From the NCBI GenBank assembly GCA_018609925.1, contig JAHEOG010000160.1:1-16142 (forward strand): a stretch of 16,142 bases of DNA, read 5' to 3'. The stretch comes from Gammaproteobacteria bacterium (GTDB taxonomy: Bacteria > Pseudomonadota > Gammaproteobacteria > Thiohalorhabdales > Thiohalorhabdaceae). The notes beneath the pieces were generated by a model. That model was not told the DNA's origin. It saw only the letters and a program-made list of their open reading frames with translations, and did no database searches. The position numbers and the translations under genes are program-made. This document shows, in pieces, positions 1-6,863 of the stretch; within the stretch, counting starts at the first letter, position 1, and every line of letters starts with the position of its first letter.

Positions 1-24
1 AAGGCGATCCGGACTAGCGCAGTC

Positions 25-40
25 CCTTCGACACCGAAGG
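25..40. terminator. Hairpin upstream of the O-methyltransferase, possible end of the preceding transcript
   Basis: A perfect 6-bp stem (CCTTCG / CGAAGG) with a 4-base loop (acac) lies about 50 bases before the first gene. No T-run follows, so it is only a weak candidate for a rho-independent terminator of whatever lies to the left. The first 15 bases read G-D-P-D-stop in one + frame, so the window may begin just inside the end of an upstream gene, but that is too short to support. The rest of positions 1-88 holds only the ribosome binding site of the next gene. Confidence 0.3.
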
Positions 41-88
41 CGGAAGGCCCCCATCCACTGAACCCGACAAAGGCGCAAGGAGGGCTCC

Positions 89-757
89 ATGTCCCTGCGC
101 AGCTTCGGTCTGGACGAGCGCACCTACCAGTACTTGCTCGATCACATCCCGGACGAGCCCGAGATCCTGGCCCGGCTCCGGGAGGAGACATCCCGGGATT
201 CCCACGCCAATATGCAGATCGCTCCGGAGCAGGGGCTGTTCATGGCCCTGCTCGCCAAGCTCATGGGGGCCCGTCGCTACCTGGAGGTGGGGGTCTTCAC
301 CGGCTATTCGAGCCTGGCCACCGCCCTGGCCCTGCGGGAGGACGGCGAGGTCGTCGCTCTGGACAACAGCCACGAATGGACGGGGGTTGCTCGGCGCTAT
401 TGGTCCGAGGCGGGCGTGGGCGAAAAGATCCGCCTCTATCTGGACGAGGCCGATCGCAGTCTGGAGACCCTGTTGGTGCACGAGGAACGGGCAAACGATT
501 TCGATCTGGCCTTCATCGACGCCGACAAGGGGAACTATCCCGTCTACTGGGAGTACTGCCTGGAGCTGGTCCGTCCGGGCGGGCTGATCCTGGTGGACAA
601 CGTCCTGCGCTACGGCCGCGTGGCCGATCCGGACTGGGACGGCGACCCCACCACCGAGGCCATCCGGGCCTTCAACGACAAGGCCGCGGCCGATGACCGG
701 GTGGAGCTGGTCATGCTCCCGGTCGCCGACGGGCTGACCCTCGCCCGCAAGCGCTGA
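89..757 (+). CDS. Class I SAM-dependent O-methyltransferase (caffeoyl-CoA OMT / COMT type)
   Basis: This 222-residue protein looks like a soluble cytoplasmic catechol or caffeoyl-CoA-type O-methyltransferase, which moves a methyl group from S-adenosylmethionine to a hydroxyl with help from a divalent metal. The SAM-binding motif I (LEVGVFTGYSSL) is at residues 65-76, an acidic SAM-ribose segment (ALDNS) at 90-94, and the metal-binding signatures FIDADKGNY (142-150) and VDNVLRYG (169-176) are intact. Length matches the bacterial family (about 215-225 residues). The ATG is well supported by an AAGGAGG Shine-Dalgarno about 6 bases upstream. The gene stands alone on the + strand and converges with the DUF190 gene, leaving only 17 bases between stop codons. 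The natural substrate cannot be read from the sequence. Family assignment is firm; biological role is unknown. Confidence 0.9.
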   Translation: MSLRSFGLDERTYQYLLDHIPDEPEILARLREETSRDSHANMQIAPEQGLFMALLAKLMGARRYLEVGVFTGYSSLATALALREDGEVVALDNSHEWTGVARRYWSEAGVGEKIRLYLDEADRSLETLLVHEERANDFDLAFIDADKGNYPVYWEYCLELVRPGGLILVDNVLRYGRVADPDWDGDPTTEAIRAFNDKAAADDRVELVMLPVADGLTLARKR

Positions 758-774
758 GGGTCGCTTCGGGCCCG

Positions 775-1089
775 CTACCCCTCACCGGAGTTGGTCTGAC
801 CCGACCAGGTAAGGATATGGCCCGGCTCGAACCATTCCGAGATGGATTCCAGCACCCCCTCGACCCGCTCGGGGCGATCGAAGAACTCCACCGTCAGCGG
901 CAGATCGAAGGCAAGATCCAGGAGGGCTTCCCCGTGGATCCTACCGGAGCGACCGAAACCGGTGGTCCCGCGAAAGACGGTCACGCCCATCACCGCTTCC
1001 TTATCGTGGAGGTGCTCCAGCAGCTTCTGGAGGAGCCGGTCCCCCTCGGTTAGGTAGATCCGGACCACGGTCACATCGATGCGTCTCAT
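775..1089 (-). CDS. DUF190 family protein, CrcB-associated
   Basis: A small (104-residue) cytoplasmic protein of the DUF190 family, whose members are often encoded beside the fluoride exporter CrcB; the fold resembles PII-like alpha/beta proteins but the biochemical role is not settled. Visible hallmarks are the N-terminal beta strand VTVVRIYLTEGD, the central G-V-T-V-F-R-G-T-T-G-F-G segment followed by RIH, and a C-terminal DLPLTVEFFD strand. I chose the ATG at 1089 rather than a longer upstream reading because the family starts just before this strand and because the ATG overlaps the crcB stop codon as ATGA, which implies translational coupling. It is the last gene of the rluD-pgeF-crcB-DUF190 operon. 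The likely role is in fluoride resistance together with CrcB, inferred from context only. Confidence 0.82.
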   Translation of the reverse strand: MRRIDVTVVRIYLTEGDRLLQKLLEHLHDKEAVMGVTVFRGTTGFGRSGRIHGEALLDLAFDLPLTVEFFDRPERVEGVLESISEWFEPGHILTWSGQTNSGEG

Positions 1090-1463
1090 AGCCTCCGCCC
1101 CATGGCGACCCCCAGCCAAACGGCAAGGAGGCACAGGCCCAGATTCAGTGCGATGTTACCGAAGGCGCGCAGGCGCGCGCCACTCTCCAGCAGGTGCAGG
1201 GTCTCCAGGGAGAACGTGGAGAACGTGGTGAACGCTCCCAGCACCCCCACCAAAAGCCCCGCTCGCAGCTCCGGTCCCGCCGGGATTCGATCCAAAAGCA
1301 GCACCGATAGGGCGCCCATGACCAGGCTACCCAGGGCATTGGCAACCAGGGTCCCGTAGGGGAACCCCGCCCCCCACGCGGCGTGGGCAGCCACCGAGAC
1401 CCAGTAGCGCAACAGGGCCCCCAGCGCCCCGCCCACGGCAATGGCCAGGCTCTGCGTCACCAC
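1086..1463 (-). CDS. crcB: Fluoride ion channel/exporter CrcB (Fluc)
   Basis: A roughly 125-residue inner-membrane protein with four hydrophobic segments, matching the CrcB/Fluc family, which forms dual-topology dimers that let fluoride leave the cell. Signatures seen are GGALGALLRYWVS near the N-terminus, GTLVANALGSLVMGAL in the second helix, and the family-defining G-A-F-T-T-F-S-T-F-S-L-E stretch. No ATG is available in frame. Two adjacent GTG codons (1463 and 1460) follow an AAAGGGA ribosome binding site, the second having the better spacing, so the start is GTG with one codon of uncertainty. It begins 16 bases after the pgeF stop and its TGA overlaps the DUF190 ATG. A longer open frame runs upstream but that part is antisense noise of pgeF. 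No fluoride riboswitch was found in front of the gene or operon. Confidence 0.93.
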   Translation of the reverse strand: MVTQSLAIAVGGALGALLRYWVSVAAHAAWGAGFPYGTLVANALGSLVMGALSVLLLDRIPAGPELRAGLLVGVLGAFTTFSTFSLETLHLLESGARLRAFGNIALNLGLCLLAVWLGVAMGRRL

Positions 1464-1479
1464 CGTCCCTTTCGGGGCA

Positions 1480-2247
1480 TCAGGCCGCTGCCTGGTGTCG
1501 CTTTTCCTCCAGCCAGATGAGGGCCGCCATCCGACCCGTTTCTTGGTCGCGGCGATGGCTGAAGAAACGGTCCCGATCGGTCCACGTGCAGAACCCGCCG
1601 CCGGAGATCCGCCCCGATGAAATTCCCAGGTGCAGCAGGCGGTTCCGGGCCAGCCGATAGAGATTGAGCTTCCAACCCCCCGCCGTGGGGGCGAAGGCCA
1701 TGAGATCCCCGGAGGGTCCCCCGGCGAATGCCGATCGCACCTCTTCGCCCACCGTATAGGTCCCCGGTCCGATGGCCGGTCCCAGAAAGGCGTAGAGGGT
1801 CTCTTCGGCCCCAAGGGCCTCGGCGGCGGCTTCCAGAACGCCGGCGGCCAGGCCTCGCCATCCCCCATGGACGGCGGCGGCCGCCGTACCGTCCCCCCGG
1901 GCCAGCAGCACCGGCAGGCAGTCGGCGGTGAAGACAGCAGCCACGCTACCCGGGGCCGTCACCAGGGCGGCATCGGCACGCGGCGGATCGGGGCCCTCCC
2001 GCCCGGCGACGGCCAGGTCGGCGCCGTGGACCTGTTCGAGCCAAGCGGGCTCCGCCGGAAGACCCAGTCGGCGCCGCAGGCGCTCGCGATTGGTACGGAC
2101 GGCCTCCGGGACGTCACCAACATGATGGGCCAGGTTGAAGCTAGCGTAGGGCCCCTGGCTAACCCCTCCCGTGCGGAAGGTGATAAAGGCCCGGACATTG
2201 GCCGGCACATGCCAGCGGGGGGCGAGACCGGCAATGGGGAGGCTCAT
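1480..2247 (-). CDS. pgeF: PgeF (YfiH) family laccase-domain enzyme
   Basis: This 255-residue protein belongs to the YfiH/PgeF family, formerly called polyphenol oxidase or laccase-domain protein. Members have purine nucleoside phosphorylase/adenosine deaminase activity, and E. coli PgeF edits mis-incorporated L-Ser in UDP-MurNAc precursors. The zinc site is visible as His74 in WLEQVHG, Cys110 in TADCLPVLL and His127 in AVHGGWRGL. The LGPAIGP loop and the C-terminal GGGFCTWTD...FFSHRRD block are also present. Length is normal for the family. Its ATG overlaps the rluD stop as ATGA, so the two are probably translationally coupled; the rluD-pgeF order is the standard gammaproteobacterial one. 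Downstream it is followed by crcB, which is not part of that usual pair. Identity is secure; which of the described activities matters here is open. Confidence 0.94.
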   Translation of the reverse strand: MSLPIAGLAPRWHVPANVRAFITFRTGGVSQGPYASFNLAHHVGDVPEAVRTNRERLRRRLGLPAEPAWLEQVHGADLAVAGREGPDPPRADAALVTAPGSVAAVFTADCLPVLLARGDGTAAAAVHGGWRGLAAGVLEAAAEALGAEETLYAFLGPAIGPGTYTVGEEVRSAFAGGPSGDLMAFAPTAGGWKLNLYRLARNRLLHLGISSGRISGGGFCTWTDRDRFFSHRRDQETGRMAALIWLEEKRHQAAA

Positions 2248-3224
2248 GGGGACGCTTCCGAAAGGGACCGGACCAGGTCGGCCAGGTCTTCCGGCATCGT
2301 CTCCTCCCAGGCCCGCCGGTCCCCCGTAATGGGATGGTCAAGGGTGAGCCGATCCGCGTGCAGGGCTTGCCGGGGGAAGGCCCGGAGCCGCTCGCGCAGG
2401 CTCCCCCGAATCCCCCGGGGCAGGCCTCCCTTGCCCCCGTAGAGGGGATCCCCAACCACCGGGTGACCGATGTGGGCCATGTGGATTCGGGCCTGATGGG
2501 TCCGGCCGGTCTCCAGCCAGGCCTCAACCAGGGTAAGCCCCGGGAATCGCTGGCGGACCCGGTAATGGGTCACCGCCGGCTTGCCATCCGCCACCACCGC
2601 GAACCTCGTGCGATGGCGGGGATGGCGGGCGATGGGGGCATCGACGCTGGAGCCACTGGTGAGCTCCCCATGGACCAGGGCGAGGTAACGGCGCTGTACC
2701 GAATGGGCCTTGAACTGCCGCACCAGGGCCTCCCGGGCCTGCCCTGTGCGGGCCACCGCAAGGAGCCCGGAGGTATCCCGGTCCAGCCGGTGGACGATGC
2801 CCGCGCGCTCCACCTCGGTCAGCTCCGGAAAGCGATAGAGCAGACCGTTGGCCAGGGTGTCCTCGCGATGGCCGGGCGCGGGGTGGACCACCCGGCCCGG
2901 CTCCTTCCCCAGAACGATGAGGGCTTCATCGCAGTACCGCACCGTCAGGGGCACCGGGGCCGCGGTCCAGCCCCGATCCGGGGAGGTGCCCGGGGCCGGG
3001 GGATCGACGGTGATCCACTCATTGCCCTTGAGCCTCGAGCGGACGGAAGCCGGCTCCCCCTCCACCAAGACGCGACCGGCCCCGATCCAGTCCTGGATCT
3101 CTCCTCGGCTGTGGTCGGCGAAGAGGCGGCCAAGCGCGCGGTCCAGGCGCTGGCCGCGCCACTCCCGGGGGAGCTGGATGCGGTGGGCGGTTTCCGAAAT
3201 GGAGGGGGCCTGCACTTTTGCCAT
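2244..3224 (-). CDS. rluD: 23S rRNA pseudouridine synthase RluD
   Basis: A 326-residue RluA-superfamily pseudouridine synthase. In E. coli RluD converts uridines 1911, 1915 and 1917 in helix 69 of 23S rRNA. An N-terminal S4 RNA-binding domain occupies about residues 20-75 (LDRALGRLF...RVLVEGEPA), followed by the catalytic domain. The signature HRLDRDTSGLL is at residues 145-155 with the presumed catalytic Asp148, and a VVHPAPGH segment at 112-119 matches the family. I call it RluD rather than RluC or RluA because of the length, the S4 domain and the conserved setting: divergent from bamD and overlapping pgeF. The start ATG at 3224 lies 44 bases from the bamD ATG, so promoters for both must share or overlap that gap. 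It heads the operon that continues into pgeF, crcB and DUF190. Confidence 0.93.
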   Translation of the reverse strand: MAKVQAPSISETAHRIQLPREWRGQRLDRALGRLFADHSRGEIQDWIGAGRVLVEGEPASVRSRLKGNEWITVDPPAPGTSPDRGWTAAPVPLTVRYCDEALIVLGKEPGRVVHPAPGHREDTLANGLLYRFPELTEVERAGIVHRLDRDTSGLLAVARTGQAREALVRQFKAHSVQRRYLALVHGELTSGSSVDAPIARHPRHRTRFAVVADGKPAVTHYRVRQRFPGLTLVEAWLETGRTHQARIHMAHIGHPVVGDPLYGGKGGLPRGIRGSLRERLRAFPRQALHADRLTLDHPITGDRRAWEETMPEDLADLVRSLSEASP

Positions 3225-3244
3225 TTGCGGGATTCTCGTAGACT
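3218..3244 (+). promoter_or_regulatory. Possible bamD promoter in the rluD/bamD divergent gap
   Basis: The 44-base space between the divergent rluD and bamD start codons contains TTGCCA (3218-3223) and TAGACT (3239-3244), resembling -35 and -10 boxes but with a short 15-base spacer. The -35-like box would overlap the rluD start codon. This is a weak match and is listed only because a promoter must lie close by. Confidence 0.25.
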
Positions 3245-3268
3245 GAGGCTTTTTCTTTAGGGGGCGCT

Positions 3269-4042
3269 ATGGCCCGTTTCGGCCCAATCCTGGCCGCGAT
3301 GCTTGTCGCCGTCGCCTGGCTGGCCGGATGCAGCTCCATCAAGGTCAGCGAAGGCGATTCGGCGGAAGTCATCCTGGAGAAATCCCGCCGCGCCATCGAT
3401 CGGGGCCAGTACGAGCAGGCGGTAAGCAACTACCGTCGGCTGGAGTCCCTCTATCCCTATAGCCGCCAGGCCCTGCAGGGGCAGATCATGACGGCCTACG
3501 CCCTTTACCGGAAGGGGGACGCCGGACCCGCGGTCCAGGCCGCGGATCGGTTCATCCAGCTCCATCCGCGCCATCCCCACGTGGACTACGCCCGCTATCT
3601 CAAAGGCCTCGCCCACTACAGCCAGATCGGGGAGCCGGACCGCGACCCCGAGGCCGCCAGCAAGGCCATCGAGGCCTTCAGCCAGCTCCTGCGCCAGCAT
3701 CCCGAATCGAGCTACGCCAATGACGCCCTAAAGCGCATGCGCCGGGCCGATCTGGTCCTGGCCCGCCATGAGCTCCATGTCGCACGATTCTACCTTGAAC
3801 GCGAGGCCTACGTAGCCATGGTCAACCGCTGCCACCGGATCCTGACCCGTCATGCCGGGACCACCATGGTCGAGCCGGCCCTCGCCCTCATGGCCCGCGG
3901 CTACGCTCGGCTTGGCCTGGAGGATCTGGCCCGGGAAACGCTGGCGATCCTCGAGAGCAATTTCCCCGATAGCTCCCTCCTCCCGGGAGCTCGTAGCGAA
4001 GTCCAGGACCCCTGGCGCCCACCGGATCCGGCCGAGGCCTGA
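3269..4042 (+). CDS. bamD: Outer membrane assembly lipoprotein BamD (ComL/YfiO)
   Basis: BamD is the essential lipoprotein of the BAM complex that, with BamA, folds beta-barrel proteins into the outer membrane from the periplasmic side. This 257-residue protein starts with a lipoprotein signal peptide: a basic start, a hydrophobic core (PILAAMLVAVAW) and a lipobox LAGC placing the lipidated cysteine at residue 21, followed by Ser-Ser, which favours sorting to the outer membrane. The mature part is built of TPR-like helical repeats (for example AIDRGQYEQAVSNYRRLESLYPYS and the later AIEAFSQLLRQHPESSYA), and the typical HVARFYLEREAYVAMVNR block is present. Length is close to the E. coli protein (245). 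An AGGGGGC sequence precedes the ATG. Its divergent neighbour rluD and downstream pgeF reproduce a conserved gammaproteobacterial layout. Confidence 0.95.
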   Translation: MARFGPILAAMLVAVAWLAGCSSIKVSEGDSAEVILEKSRRAIDRGQYEQAVSNYRRLESLYPYSRQALQGQIMTAYALYRKGDAGPAVQAADRFIQLHPRHPHVDYARYLKGLAHYSQIGEPDRDPEAASKAIEAFSQLLRQHPESSYANDALKRMRRADLVLARHELHVARFYLEREAYVAMVNRCHRILTRHAGTTMVEPALALMARGYARLGLEDLARETLAILESNFPDSSLLPGARSEVQDPWRPPDPAEA

Positions 4043-4079
4043 TACCCTCTCCCCTAGGCAGCAGGAGCCAGCGAGCACC

Positions 4080-4598
4080 ATGTGGGACTTCTTCCAGACC
4101 GTACGCCACCGCCACAGCGTCCGCCGCTACCAAGCCGATGTCCCCATCGAGCCCGAAGCCCTGCATGGGGTTCTGGAGATGGCGCTCGCCGCTCCTTCCG
4201 CTGGGGACCTCCAGTCGTACCACTTGGTGGTGGTGCGGGACCGCGATCTGCGCCAGCGACTGGCGGAGCATTCCGGCGAGGCCTTCCTCGCGGAGGCCCC
4301 CGTGGACATCGTAATCTGCGCCGACCCGGGGCGCTCGGGGGAGCGCTTCGGCCACCGGGGCCGTGAGGTATTCGCCCTACAGGACGCTAGCATCGCCGCC
4401 ACCTACATCCAGCTCGCCGCAGTTGCGGAAGGGCTTGGCTCGGCGTGGGCGGGGACTTTCGAGGAAGGCTCGATCCGACAGCTACTGGACCTCAGCGAGG
4501 GGCTTCGCCCCGTGGCGATCCTGGCCCTGGGCTATCCGGCGGAGATCCCCGAGCCCACCCCGCGGCGCAAGCTCAAGGACATCGTTACCTACAAGTGA
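4080..4598 (+). CDS. Nitroreductase family FMN oxidoreductase
   Basis: A 172-residue protein of the nitroreductase superfamily: homodimeric, FMN-binding, NAD(P)H-using enzymes that reduce nitro groups, quinones or enones. The N-terminal RHSVRRY FMN-phosphate motif (residues 11-17), APSAGDLQSY (about 38-47) and the late GSAWAGTFEE and ILALGYPAE segments are those of the family. The frame is open upstream into bamD, but homology begins at MWDFF and an AGGAG sequence lies 12 bases before this ATG, so I place the start at 4080, 37 bases after the bamD stop. It is slightly short for the family (usually 180-220 residues), which suits the compact archaeal/bacterial subgroup. It may be co-transcribed with bamD. 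The substrate is unknown. Confidence 0.88.
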   Translation: MWDFFQTVRHRHSVRRYQADVPIEPEALHGVLEMALAAPSAGDLQSYHLVVVRDRDLRQRLAEHSGEAFLAEAPVDIVICADPGRSGERFGHRGREVFALQDASIAATYIQLAAVAEGLGSAWAGTFEEGSIRQLLDLSEGLRPVAILALGYPAEIPEPTPRRKLKDIVTYK

Positions 4599-4607
4599 CG
4601 GCAGTCG

Positions 4608-4623
4608 GGCGATGGCCGTCGCC
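4608..4623 (+). terminator. Hairpin after the nitroreductase gene
   Basis: GGCGA and TCGCC form a 5-bp stem around a 6-base loop ten bases after the nitroreductase stop. A T-run is lacking, so termination here would be weak or would need the larger palindromic element just downstream. Confidence 0.25.
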
Positions 4624-4634
4624 GGATTGCCGTT

Positions 4635-4713
4635 ATTGCGAGGCCCCGCCAGGGATCGTGGCAATCTCCCGACGGGGACGTCCCGGCGGGATCGCTTCGC
4701 TGTCGCTCGCAAT
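4635..4713. repeat. Palindromic intergenic repeat element, ATTGCGAG type
   Basis: A 79-base element lies between the convergent nitroreductase and glnB genes. It is bounded by exact 8-base inverted ends (ATTGCGAG at 4635-4642 and CTCGCAAT at 4706-4713) and has a perfect 10-base palindrome (gggacgtccc, 4675-4684) at its centre. The internal pieces GTGGCAATCTCCC and GGGATCGCTTCGCT resemble dispersed, non-coding palindromic repeats seen between genes in many proteobacterial genomes. It has no coding capacity. Folded RNA from either strand could act as a bidirectional terminator or RNA stabiliser for the two converging transcripts. Only one copy is present in this window, so dispersal is inferred. 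Confidence 0.6.
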
Positions 4714-4733
4714 GAAAGCCCGTTCGCCGGCCA

Positions 4734-5072
4734 TTAGATGGCCTGGCTATCTTCCTCTCCGGTGCGGATCCGCACGATCCGATCAACCGGGGTGACAAAG
4801 AGCTTACCGTCGCCGATCTTCCCCGTCCGCGCGGCCTGGGTGATGGCCTCGATGGCCCGGTCCACCATATCGTCATCGAGGACCACTTCCACCCTGACCT
4901 TGGGCAGGAAGTCGACCACGTACTCCGCCCCCCGATAGAGCTCCGTATGGCCCTTCTGGCGCCCGAATCCCTTTACCTCGGTAACGGTGAGCCCGGCGAT
5001 CCCCATTTCGGACAGGGCCTCCCGGACATCATCGAGCTTAAACGGCTTGATGATCGCCTCGACCTTCTTCAT
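4734..5072 (-). CDS. glnB: Nitrogen regulatory protein P-II (GlnB type)
   Basis: This 112-residue protein is a PII signal transducer: a cytoplasmic trimer that binds ATP/ADP and 2-oxoglutarate and is uridylylated by GlnD, then acts on targets such as GlnE, NtrB, AmtB and, in some bacteria, NadE. The N-terminal KPFKLDDVREAL, the T-loop with the uridylylation site Tyr51 in YRGAEYVVDF, the TGKIGDGK B-loop and the RIRTGEE C-terminal motif are all intact. Asp54 in the T-loop favours GlnB over E. coli-type GlnK, which has Asn there. A GTG lies two codons upstream, but the AGGAGA site at 5082-5087 is 9 bases from the ATG at 5072, which I take as the start. It follows nadE on the same strand with a 129-base gap, so it could be co-transcribed or have its own promoter. 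No sigma54-type promoter was seen. Confidence 0.95.
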   Translation of the reverse strand: MKKVEAIIKPFKLDDVREALSEMGIAGLTVTEVKGFGRQKGHTELYRGAEYVVDFLPKVRVEVVLDDDMVDRAIEAITQAARTGKIGDGKLFVTPVDRIVRIRTGEEDSQAI

Positions 5073-5090
5073 CGGCACGAATCTCCTGAA

Positions 5091-5116
5091 GGCAGTGGGC
5101 AGCTGGCAGTTGGCAG
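5091..5116. repeat. Short heptamer tandem repeat (GGCAGnn)
   Basis: About 3.7 units with a 7-base period (GGCAGTG, GGCAGCT, GGCAGTT, GGCAG) sit just upstream of the glnB ribosome binding site. An inverted match to one unit, AACTGCCA at 5183-5190 (pairing with TGGCAGTT at 5104-5111), lies near the nadE stop, so the nadE-glnB spacer RNA could form a long-range stem. Function is unknown; it may be chance or a short unstable repeat. Confidence 0.5.
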
Positions 5117-5201
5117 AAAAATAGGGAGCCCGGGAACACGGTCCGTAACCCCCGCGCCCCGAGCTGTTTAGCCGGTACGGAGAACTGCCAAGTGAACGCT
5201 T

Positions 5202-6830
5202 TCAGAACCGATACCTATTGGTGATGGGGAAGCGGCGGTCGGTGCCGAACCCCCTGGGGCTTATCCGCACCCCGGGCGGCGCCTGGCGACGCTTATACTC
5301 GTTGTTCTCGACCCGGTTCAGGACGCGACGCACCGTTTCTCCGTCGAAGCCGCGCTCCACGATCTCCTCGAGGCCGCAGTTCTCCTCCACGTAGGCATAG
5401 AGGATGGCATCCAGCAGGGGATAGGGGGGCAGGGTATCGGCATCCTTCTGATCGGGGGCCAGCTCCGCGGAAGGGGCCCGCTCGATGATCCGCCGGGGGA
5501 TCCTCTCCCCGTCCCGGTTGAGGTGCTCGGCCAGGCGATAAACAAGGGTCTTGGGCACGTCCTTGAGGGCGGAGAACCCTCCCACCATGTCGCCGTAGAG
5601 GGTGGCGTAGCCCATGGACATCTCGCTCTTGTTGCCGGTGGCCAGGACCATCAGCCCTTTCTCGTTGGAAAGGGCCATCAGCAGGGCCCCGCGAGCCCGG
5701 GCCTGGATGTTTTCGGCGGCGGCGCCATGGGGATCGGTCCCGAGGTCCCCTTCGAGGGTGTCCAGGAAGGCCTGGTGGATCGAGTCGATGGGCAGCTCGT
5801 GCAGGGTCACCCCCAGGGCCTCGGCGAGCTGGCGGGAGTCCTGACCGGAGATGGCCGCGGTGTAGCGCGAGGGCATGAACATCGCCTCCACACGGTCCGG
5901 GCCGAGGGCCTGCACGGCAAGGCACAGGGTCAGCGCCGAATCGATGCCTCCCGAAAGGCCCACAACCACCCCGGGGAAGCCGTTCTTCACCACATAGTCC
6001 CGGATCCCCATGGTCAGGGCCCCGAGCACCTCCGCTTCCAGATTCTTGGCAAGTGGGGCCTCCCCCGATTGGGGCTGGAGCTCCCTTCCGTCCCGCGCCC
6101 ACTCGGATAGCACCAGTCGCTCCTGGAAGGCAGGGGCCCGGCTCACCACATCGCCGTCGGCGGCCACTACGAAGGAGGCCCCGTCAAACACCAGCTCGTC
6201 CTGGCCTCCCACCAGATTGACGTAGGCAATGGGCAATCCCGCTTCGCAGGCCCGGGCACCGAGCTCCTGCTCCCGCCGGCGCCCCTTGACGTAGTCGTAG
6301 GGGGAGGCGTTGAGATTCACCAAGACCTCCGCTCCCGCCTCGGCCGCCCCGGTCACGGGGCCACCCTCCGTCCAGGCGTCCTCACAGATGGTGACCCCGA
6401 CGCGGGCCCCGCCGATCACCCCTACCAGGGAGCCCCACCCCTCACGGAAATAGCGCTTCTCGTCGAATACCCCGTAGTTGGGCAGACATTGCTTGCGGTA
6501 GCGCCCAAGGATCTCCCCGTCCCGGATCCAGGTGGCGGTGTTGTACAGACCGTCCCCCGCCCACTCCGGGTGCCCGACCACTAGGTCCACCCCAGCAACA
6601 TTCGGCATCAGCTCGGTCAAGGCCGATTCGACGCGAGTCAGGAACCGCGACTGGAACAATAGGTCCTGGGGCGGATAGCCGGTCACGGCCAGCTCGGGGG
6701 TTACCACCAGATCGGCTCCAGCCTGGTGAGCCGAGGCCATCGCCTCCCGGATTTGACCCACGTTGCCCTCCAGGTCCCCCACGACGGGGTTGATCTGGGC
6801 CAGGGCGACGCAAAGCTGGGACGGGCTCAA
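5202..6830 (-). CDS. nadE: Glutamine-dependent NAD+ synthetase
   Basis: A 542-residue, two-domain enzyme that makes NAD+ from deamido-NAD+ using ATP and ammonia released from glutamine. The N-terminal nitrilase-type glutaminase carries the Glu-Lys-Cys triad: Glu46 in TPELAVTGYPP, Lys113 in YRKQCLPNYG and Cys149 in VTICEDAW. The C-terminal synthetase has the PP-loop LSGGIDS at residues 292-298 and the LATGNKSEMSMGYATLYGDM block. Length is normal for the proteobacterial bacterial-type enzyme. No ATG is available in frame at the N-terminus; a TTG at 6830 with a GGAGAG site 7 bases upstream gives a start that fits the family (VALAQINPVVGDLEGN begins at residue 8). It lies 33 bases after sucD and upstream of glnB. 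This glutamine-dependent class is the one known to be controlled by PII in Azospirillum, so the neighbourhood suggests a similar link. Confidence 0.95.
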   Translation of the reverse strand: MSPSQLCVALAQINPVVGDLEGNVGQIREAMASAHQAGADLVVTPELAVTGYPPQDLLFQSRFLTRVESALTELMPNVAGVDLVVGHPEWAGDGLYNTATWIRDGEILGRYRKQCLPNYGVFDEKRYFREGWGSLVGVIGGARVGVTICEDAWTEGGPVTGAAEAGAEVLVNLNASPYDYVKGRRREQELGARACEAGLPIAYVNLVGGQDELVFDGASFVVAADGDVVSRAPAFQERLVLSEWARDGRELQPQSGEAPLAKNLEAEVLGALTMGIRDYVVKNGFPGVVVGLSGGIDSALTLCLAVQALGPDRVEAMFMPSRYTAAISGQDSRQLAEALGVTLHELPIDSIHQAFLDTLEGDLGTDPHGAAAENIQARARGALLMALSNEKGLMVLATGNKSEMSMGYATLYGDMVGGFSALKDVPKTLVYRLAEHLNRDGERIPRRIIERAPSAELAPDQKDADTLPPYPLLDAILYAYVEENCGLEEIVERGFDGETVRRVLNRVENNEYKRRQAPPGVRISPRGFGTDRRFPITNRYRF

Positions 6831-6863
6831 GTCATATCTCTCCGGAAGGTGGCAGGGAGCGAG

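Noticed and set aside
1464..1868. Long N-terminal extension of crcB in the same frame
   Set aside because: It lies wholly inside pgeF, is rich in Pro, Arg and Trp with no membrane or signal character, and pgeF in its own frame is unmistakable. The GTG start with its RBS explains crcB.
2334..3260. 308-codon + strand open frame antisense to rluD
   Set aside because: Its composition is typical of a GC-rich antisense shadow, with no recognisable motifs, and the opposite strand encodes a complete RluD. The same applies to + strand frames at 1630-2442, 6726-7640, 8165-9028 and 10885-11736 and to the minus frame at 13027-13701.
3852..4079. Upstream extension of the nitroreductase frame into bamD
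   Set aside because: The extension is out-of-frame bamD sequence, and family similarity begins at MWDFF with its own AGGAG site.
4608..4660. Resemblance to the 5' half of a fluoride riboswitch (GGCGATGG...CGCC)
   Set aside because: The second conserved half (a CTGATG...CC type segment able to form the pseudoknot) is absent, the element points into the 3' end of glnB on the opposite strand, and crcB lies 3 kb away in another operon.
5079..5201. Sigma54 (NtrC-type) promoter for glnB
   Set aside because: TGGCA pieces occur but no GG...GC pair at -24/-12 spacing followed by a TTGC block could be found. Only a weak TATTTT box is present.
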